NCBI GenBank assembly: GCA_016718405.1
Contig: JADKDJ010000005.1
Location: forward strand, 186,001-250,000
Direction: 5' to 3'
Origin: Candidatus Rhodoferax odensensis
GTDB lineage: Bacteria; Pseudomonadota; Gammaproteobacteria; Burkholderiales; Burkholderiaceae_C
Length of the DNA: 64,000 nucleotides
Below are positions 59,104-64,000 of this stretch, piece by piece. Below the pieces are notes generated by a model that saw only the letters and a program-made list of their open reading frames with translations, ran no database searches and was not told the origin of the DNA. A program made the translations under genes and the position numbers. How positions within the stretch are numbered: position 1 is the first letter of the stretch; the number at the start of each line of letters is the position of its first letter.

Positions 59104-60384
59104 ATGTGTGCACGTGAATCCAGCACTTTTGAAGTGGCGCCAAGTCTGCCCATGCTTGGCCATAAGCCTGGCGCTAGCGCCAGCGTTGGCGCGGTCGCGG
59201 CCATTGCCACGCTGCCGGCCCGTGGGTCGCGCCGGCGCCGGCTGTGGGAGTTCGAGGGCTTTGCGCATTGCCCGGTGATTGGCGTGTGCTTGCCGATCGC
59301 CAACCTGCGCCGCTTGGTCACCAAGGTGTGGGGCGTGCAGTCCGTGATGGATGACTACGACTTGCATTGCGGCGCCATTGCCGAGTGCAAGCAGCGCTCA
59401 CCTCTGGCCGAGGCGGTGCAGCGTGAGCTGGACCAGCGCTTTGCGGCGACGCTCAGGCAATCAGCCAAGGCCAAGACCACCGAGGCCTTGTCGGCTTGGT
59501 GGGGCGAGGCCTCGCGCGGCGACGATCTGGCCGGGGCGTTCTGGGCGACCTTGACGCATCCACGCTGCTCGGCCGACCTGGAGCACCAGGTATTGGGCCA
59601 GGTGCACATGCTGCAGCACCAGGTGGGCATGGCACGTCGGGTGGACCTGGCCCGCTTTGAGGCGCTGATGAGCGAAAACTCCATGCTCGCCCGTGAGCTT
59701 GGCCAGGCCCAACAGCGCAGCACACGCCAAACAGCGGAGTTGACAAGTCGAAGCGAAGCGCTGCAAGGCCAGGTGATGCAGTTGCGAGCCCAGCTGATTG
59801 CGCGCGATACCAGCGTGATGGCCTTGAAGGCGGACCTGCAGACGCTCGAAGCCGTGGTGCCGGGCCTCAAGGGACGGGTGTCGCTAGAGCGCGAAACGCA
59901 GCAACAGGCAGAGCGCATCCACGCCCTTGAGCGCGCTTTGCTACAGGCGCAACAGGCCTGCGAGAAGCAGGTACGGCGGGTACAGGAGTTGACCGATGAC
60001 CTCGCGCGCCGCGATGGCGCCGGCGAGTCGGTCGAGCTGGATGCCTCGCTGCCGGACACCGCCAACGGCCTGGGTGACCGCGCCGTACTGTGTGTGGGCG
60101 GGCGCCCAGCCAGTGTGCCGCTGTACCGCCATATCGTGGAGGGCACGGGCGGGCGCTTCCTGCACCACGACGGCGGCGAGGAGGAGAGTGCGGCCAAGCT
60201 CGACGCCACCCTGGCCGCCGCCGACCTGGTGATCTGCCAGACCGGTTGCATCAGCCACAACGCCTATTGGCGCGTCAAGGACCATTGCAAGCGGACCGGC
60301 AAGCAGTGTGTATTTGTTGAGAACCCGGGCAGTGCATGCCTGAAACGCGCGCTGGCGGAGCTGCGGCCGCGGAATCAGGGCTGA
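59104..60384 (+). CDS. DUF2325 domain-containing coiled-coil protein
   Basis: A 426-residue protein. An N-terminal domain of about 160 residues (RRRRLWEFEGFAHCPVIGVC and RLVTKVWGVQSVMDDYDLHC) leads into a long coiled coil (about 190-320, Gln/Arg/Glu-rich heptads). The C-terminal DUF2325 domain has VLCVGGRPASVPLYRHIVEG, FLHHDGGEE, DLVICQTGCISHNAYWRVKD and CVFVENPGS. Cysteines at conserved places hint at metal or redox use. The ATG at 59104 is preferred over TTG 59086. Its position between a Fur-type box and the TonB block suggests iron regulation; the biochemical role is unknown. Confidence 0.83.
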   Translation: MCARESSTFEVAPSLPMLGHKPGASASVGAVAAIATLPARGSRRRRLWEFEGFAHCPVIGVCLPIANLRRLVTKVWGVQSVMDDYDLHCGAIAECKQRSPLAEAVQRELDQRFAATLRQSAKAKTTEALSAWWGEASRGDDLAGAFWATLTHPRCSADLEHQVLGQVHMLQHQVGMARRVDLARFEALMSENSMLARELGQAQQRSTRQTAELTSRSEALQGQVMQLRAQLIARDTSVMALKADLQTLEAVVPGLKGRVSLERETQQQAERIHALERALLQAQQACEKQVRRVQELTDDLARRDGAGESVELDASLPDTANGLGDRAVLCVGGRPASVPLYRHIVEGTGGRFLHHDGGEEESAAKLDATLAAADLVICQTGCISHNAYWRVKDHCKRTGKQCVFVENPGSACLKRALAELRPRNQG

Positions 60385-60504
60385 GCCCATCTGGTGGCTC
60401 ACCGTCGTGCTGCCAACGCTGTCTTGCGTCGGACCATGGCGTACCGTGAACGGTTGACACGCGCGCCAGCGAGCGCATCGGCGCTTGGTGCGACGCTGCA
60501 GTGG

Positions 60505-60702
60505 CTATTTCGTCAGTATCAGCTTGCCCAGTTTGGTTTCCTGCAGCCGATAAATCAAGCCCTGATGTTCGATCAGCACCGACTTCTGGCCTTGCAGCAA
60601 GGCCGAGCTGGGTAAGGGAGCAGCGCCGCGCGGGTTGGCCGCTCGCGTGAGAGGCGGGGTCGCTGGCACGGGTTCTGGCGATGCGGGGCAGGATGCTTGC
60701 AT
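60505..60702 (-). CDS. hemP: Hemin uptake protein HemP
   Basis: A 65-residue HemP/HmuP protein. The conserved C-terminal half is present: LLQGQKSVLIEHQGLIYRLQ followed by ETKLGKLILTK. HmuP of rhizobia and burkholderias is needed to switch on heme-receptor genes under iron shortage. The ATG at 60702 lies 13 bases after exbD, so it ends a tonB-exbB-exbD-hemP unit instead of heading a heme operon. The Pro/Ala-rich N-terminal half is variable. Confidence 0.88.
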   Translation of the reverse strand: MQASCPASPEPVPATPPLTRAANPRGAAPLPSSALLQGQKSVLIEHQGLIYRLQETKLGKLILTK

Positions 60703-60715
60703 GGTGATGTCCCGT

Positions 60716-61138
60716 TCAATGCTTGGGTTCAGTGATGAACCCGATCTTGCGCAAGCCGGCTTGCTGCGCGCTGGCCATGGCTTGGGCAACACGTTCGTAG
60801 CGAACGTCTTTGTCGCCGCGGATGTGAAGATCGGGTTGCGGGTTCTTGGCGGCCTCGGCCCGGAGCAGGTCCACCAGGCTGGCTTCCTCCACCTTGGCCT
60901 CGTTCCAGTAGTACATGCCCTGGGCGTCAACGCTCAGGCGCACCGTCTCGGGTTTCTGCTCCTGCACCTGGTTGTTGGCACGCGGGAGGTCCACGTTGAC
61001 GGCGTGTTTCATCACCGGCACGGTGATGATGAAGATGATCAGCAGCACCAGCATCACGTCCACCAGCGGCGTCATGTTGATTTCGTTCATCGTGCCATCT
61101 TCCAGGTCGGCTGACATGCCGGCGTCTCCAAAGGCCAT
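60716..61138 (-). CDS. exbD: TonB-system accessory protein ExbD
   Basis: A 140-residue ExbD with one N-terminal helix (TPLVDVMLVLLIIFIITVPV) containing the proton-path Asp of PLVDV and a periplasmic domain ending near AGLRKIGFITEPKH. It works with ExbB to power TonB. The ATG at 61138 is 62 bases after exbB, separated by repeat copy C. Confidence 0.94.
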   Translation of the reverse strand: MAFGDAGMSADLEDGTMNEINMTPLVDVMLVLLIIFIITVPVMKHAVNVDLPRANNQVQEQKPETVRLSVDAQGMYYWNEAKVEEASLVDLLRAEAAKNPQPDLHIRGDKDVRYERVAQAMASAQQAGLRKIGFITEPKH

Positions 61139-61155
61139 GGTGTTCTCCTGAGAAT

Positions 61156-61202
61156 TTGCGGGACAGACCTTTAGCTCTGTCCTCAACTGACTAGGGGTGT
61201 TC
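61156..61202 (+). repeat. Dispersed hairpin repeat, copy C
   Basis: TTGCGGGACAGACC, short centre TTTAG, CTCTGTCCTCAACTGACTAG and GGGTGTTC. It fills the exbB-exbD gap in antisense orientation and touches the exbB stop codon. Confidence 0.78.
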
Positions 61203-61914
61203 AGGCTTGGCGCATGGGCACGACCTTGGCCGTGCCGCTGGCGCTGACGCGCGAGCCGGTAACAAAGTAGGCGTGCAGGTCATGCGCAAATCGGTTGAGC
61301 TTGATCAGCACCGACTTGTTGCCGCGCACCAGCGCGTTGTAGCCCAGCACCGCCGGAATCGCCACCGCCAGGCCCAGCGCGGTCATGATCAGCGCCTCGC
61401 CAATCGGGCCGGCCACCTTGTCGATGGTGGCCTGCCCGGCGGCACCGATGCCTATCAGCGCGTGGTAGATGCCCCAGACCGTGCCGAACAAGCCGACGAA
61501 GGGCGCGGTAGCGCCGACCGACCCAAGGATGGCCAGCCCGGCCTGTAGGCGCGCCGTGCTGTCGTCGATCGAATTGCGCAGGCTGCTGGTGATCCAGTCG
61601 CTCACGTCCAGCGTGTCGTGTAACTGCACCTTGGTGTTGCGGTGGTGCGCGGTGGCTTCGCGCCCCACCGTGGCCAATTGGTGGAACGGGTTGCTGTCGC
61701 CGCCGCCGATTTTGGACAGACCGGTGACCAAGTCTTCGCTGTGCCAGAAGTTCTCGGTGTTGGCGCCCAGCTTCTTGTATTTCAGAATGTCCAACGCCTT
61801 GACCAGGATGACGATCCAGGACGCCAGCGACATGGCCAACAGTATCAATGCCACGGCTCTGGTAACCCAGTCGCCACCGCTCCAGACGGCCATCAAGCCT
61901 AGTTGCGAATTCAT
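61201..61914 (-). CDS. exbB: TonB-system proton channel ExbB
   Basis: A 237-residue MotA/TolQ/ExbB proton-channel protein. The first helix is VALILLAMSLASWIVILVKA; helices two and three carry GSVGATAPFVGLFGTVWGIY and ALIMTALGLAVAIPAVLGYN with the conserved Thr and Glu-bearing segments. It forms the inner-membrane motor with ExbD and TonB. The gene begins 21 bases after tonB. Confidence 0.95.
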   Translation of the reverse strand: MNSQLGLMAVWSGGDWVTRAVALILLAMSLASWIVILVKALDILKYKKLGANTENFWHSEDLVTGLSKIGGGDSNPFHQLATVGREATAHHRNTKVQLHDTLDVSDWITSSLRNSIDDSTARLQAGLAILGSVGATAPFVGLFGTVWGIYHALIGIGAAGQATIDKVAGPIGEALIMTALGLAVAIPAVLGYNALVRGNKSVLIKLNRFAHDLHAYFVTGSRVSASGTAKVVPMRQA

Positions 61915-61935
61915 AAATGCTCCAGAAAAAATTGC

Positions 61936-62637
61936 TTACTCAAGTACAAAGGTGATCGGCACGTTGAACCACATGGCCTCGGCCACGCCGGCGCGCTTGC
62001 CCGGCACATAGCGCCAGCGCAGCACGGTGGCCAGCGCCGACTGGTCCAGCCGCTCGAAGCCGCTGGACTGCTTGATCTGCGCCTGCTGCGCCGTGCCGTC
62101 GAGCCCAATCAGCGCGCGCACCACCACCTTGCCCTGCTCGCCCAGCCGCTTGCTCAAGGGCGGGTAGGGCGGCTTGGGGTTGTGCAGGTAGTCAGCATCG
62201 CTGGAGGGCAGTTCCACACGGGGGGGTGCGGGCGGGGCGTTCGGCGCCGTGCTGACCGGCGCAGTTACCGCATCGGTGGCGGCAACCGGGGTGACCACGC
62301 CTACTGGGGCGTTGGCGGCGGGTGTGGGATCAGCCACCGCCAATAACTCGGGTGCGCTCTGGTGCACCGGCGTCGGTGCGCGGCTTAGCACCGGTTTGAC
62401 CAGGGTCGGCGCGGGCGGTGTGGGCGGCGGTGGCGCCACGATGGGTGATGCGGGTTCGATCAACTCGCTGAGGAGCTCGGCCGGCACCAGCACCTCCACC
62501 GCGCGGCGCAGCAGGCCAGTCTGCAGCGCCCACAGCGCGGCGCCGTGGAACAGCAGCACGCTGGCCACGATCACCGTGATGCGTTGGGGGCGGCGTAGGT
62601 GCGGGACCATGGCGGGCGCGGCGTTGGTGTGGGGCAT
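61936..62637 (-). CDS. tonB: Energy transducer TonB
   Basis: A 233-residue TonB: an N-terminal anchor (ITVIVASVLLFHGAALWALQ), a Pro-rich periplasmic spacer (VAPPPPTPPAPTLVKP and more), and the C-terminal domain with YPPLSKRLGEQGKVVVRALI and WRYVPGKRAGVAEAMWFNVP. It spans the periplasm and pulls on TonB boxes of outer-membrane receptors. The ATG at 62637 shares one base with the receptor stop, so receptor and TonB are coupled. Confidence 0.94.
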   Translation of the reverse strand: MPHTNAAPAMVPHLRRPQRITVIVASVLLFHGAALWALQTGLLRRAVEVLVPAELLSELIEPASPIVAPPPPTPPAPTLVKPVLSRAPTPVHQSAPELLAVADPTPAANAPVGVVTPVAATDAVTAPVSTAPNAPPAPPRVELPSSDADYLHNPKPPYPPLSKRLGEQGKVVVRALIGLDGTAQQAQIKQSSGFERLDQSALATVLRWRYVPGKRAGVAEAMWFNVPITFVLE

Positions 62638-64000
62638 CAGAACTTGACGTTGAGCGTGAGCTGCGTCAAACGCCCGGCGCCAGGGACGTAGTGCCCGGAG
62701 TACAGCGAGTCGGCAAACAGCTTGTCGGTCACGTTACTGACATTGCCCTTGAGCGTGTAGCGCTCATTGAAGCGGTATTCGCCCATCAGCTCCAGCGTGG
62801 CATAGCTGGGCGCCAGCCAGCCAGGGTTGCGGTTGGGCGCTTGCTCACCGCGAAAATTCACACCCGCGCCCAGGCGCAGTTCGGGGGTGAACTGGTAGGT
62901 GCTCCACACCGTGCCGCTGTGCTTGGGCGTCAGGGATGGACGCTCGCCCTGGCGTTCACCCGGGTGGCGGTGGGCGCGGCTTTGTCGATGGAAGCGATGG
63001 GCATCCACATGTAGGAGCCGTAGACCTCCCACTTCGGTGTCAGTCGGCCCGTGGCGTCGATCTCGATGCCGGCGGTGTGACGCTGGCCGGACAGCAGGAA
63101 GGCGGTGGCGGCGGAGTCAGGGTCGGTGTTGCGCTCGTTGTACTTGGTCGAGTGAAAGATCGCCAAACGTGTGGTGAAGCGGTGGTCGGCGCTGTCGAGC
63201 TTGGCGCCGAGCTCCAGGTTGCGGCTTTGCTCGGGTGGTGTGTTGGCGCTCAGGGCGCTGTAGGAGTAGGTGTCGGCCGAGGTGTTGAACGAGGTGCCAT
63301 AAGAGAAGTGCAACGATGCCGAATCACTAGGCTGGTACAGCACACCCAGGCGCTGGCTCCAGTCGGCGATTGTTTGGCGATAAGTGGTGGTGATACCGGT
63401 GACCGCTGTGGTGTCAAAGCTACCCTTCATGCTGTCGTAACGCAGGCCTCCAAGCACTTTCCAATGCGGCGCGACTTGCACCATGTCTTGCGCATAGACA
63501 CCGATGTTGCGCGCCTCGAAGGCGCTGGACACGCTCAGGATGCGAAGGCTCTCGCCGATCCAGGCGCCATCGTTTGGCGTACCCGCCAAGGTTTTGGGCT
63601 TGGTCAGCGCAGCCGTGGCAGTTGTTGGCGTGGCAGCGCGGTAAACGTTCTTGGCCTCCTTGGCATAGTCGATGCCGGCCAGCAGTTCGTGCTTGAAGCC
63701 CAGGCCTGAGAACTTGCGGCTGAAGTCGCTTTGCAGGTAGAGCGAGTCGAGGTCTTGAATCTTCAGGTTGCTGCCGCGTGTCAGGATGGTGCTGGGGCTG
63801 AAGGTCTCCAAGGACACCAGGGCGCTGGGGCACTCCGGGTTGCTCACCACGCCGGTGGTGGTATTGGTGGTCTTGCGGCATAAGCGCACCGTGCCGGCGC
63901 GCTGGTCGCGCTCGTATTGGCCTTTGCGCAGCGTGGTCTTGAGTTCGCCGCCGTCCTGAAAGCGGTGAATGTGCGTGGCCGTCACGTAGTCGGCGCTGCC
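62637..64000 (-). pseudogene. TonB-dependent siderophore receptor, N-terminus outside window, one frameshift
   Basis: The C-terminal barrel of a siderophore-type receptor. Strand-rich segments include LDSLYLQSDFSRKFSGLGFK, NIGVYAQDMVQVAPHWKVLG (a typical receptor motif), YQPSDSASLHFSYGTSFNTS and ELGAKLDSADHRFTTRLAIF. Near 62945 the frame stops; one extra C in the CC of AACGCCAGG restores GERPSLTPKHSGTVWSTYQF and the closing strands with NVSNVTDKLFADSLYSGHYV and a terminal Phe. The plug domain and TonB box lie beyond base 64000. It is the first gene of the tonB operon seen here. The ligand is unknown; HemP nearby leaves heme possible. Confidence 0.8.

Overview
The window is high-GC chromosomal DNA from a betaproteobacterium, most likely a Burkholderiales/Comamonadaceae member of the Rhodoferax-Polaromonas type. 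Markers for this are EarP with an Arg32-type EF-P, a monomeric NADP isocitrate dehydrogenase, the surE-pcm-nlpD-rpoS order, HemP beside exbBD-tonB, and two AT-rich dispersed repeat copies sitting in frame inside genes. The lineage call is inference from gene content.

Layout. 0-7.6 kb is housekeeping: an EAL fragment, suhB, trmJ, cysE, a lone zinc-ribbon/PD-(D/E)XK protein, mog-darP, pmbA and a PagL-like deacylase. 7.5-26.9 kb is one aryl polyene (xanthomonadin-like) pigment cluster. It has three ketosynthase-type proteins, three dehydratases, a ketoreductase, two acyl carrier proteins, an acyl-AMP ligase, a chorismatase for a hydroxybenzoate starter, two acyltransferases, a glycosyltransferase, three methyltransferases, a LolA-like carrier, an MMPL exporter, and accessory deacetylase, hydrolase and PAP2 proteins. 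Most stops overlap the next start (ATGA, GTGA or TGATG).

27-40 kb holds yqeY-rpsU, a nucleotide-salvage operon (AMP-phosphorylase-like, PRPP synthetase, LOG), efp-earP, uvrC-pgsA, a DMT exporter, an HU gene, tRNA-Val, ppiD and tRNA-His. 40-49 kb has icd, a quinone oxidoreductase, surE-pcm-nlpD-rpoS and an AidB-like acyl-CoA dehydrogenase. 49.14-49.76 kb is an almost T-free G/C tract that looks artefactual and cuts into the 3' end of a CHASE-GGDEF gene. 51-58.5 kb has rlmD, a BI-1 membrane protein, GlcG-like and YbaN proteins, a two-component system and a lipoprotein. 58.6-64 kb is an iron-uptake block: a Fur-type box, a small protein, a DUF2325 protein, hemP, exbD, exbB, tonB and a TonB-dependent receptor running off the window.

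Two features cut across the window. Single-base frameshifts are very dense in the pigment cluster (at least 30 by eye) and rare elsewhere (two seen), so the cluster is either decaying or locally poorly sequenced. A hairpin-forming intergenic repeat occurs at five places.
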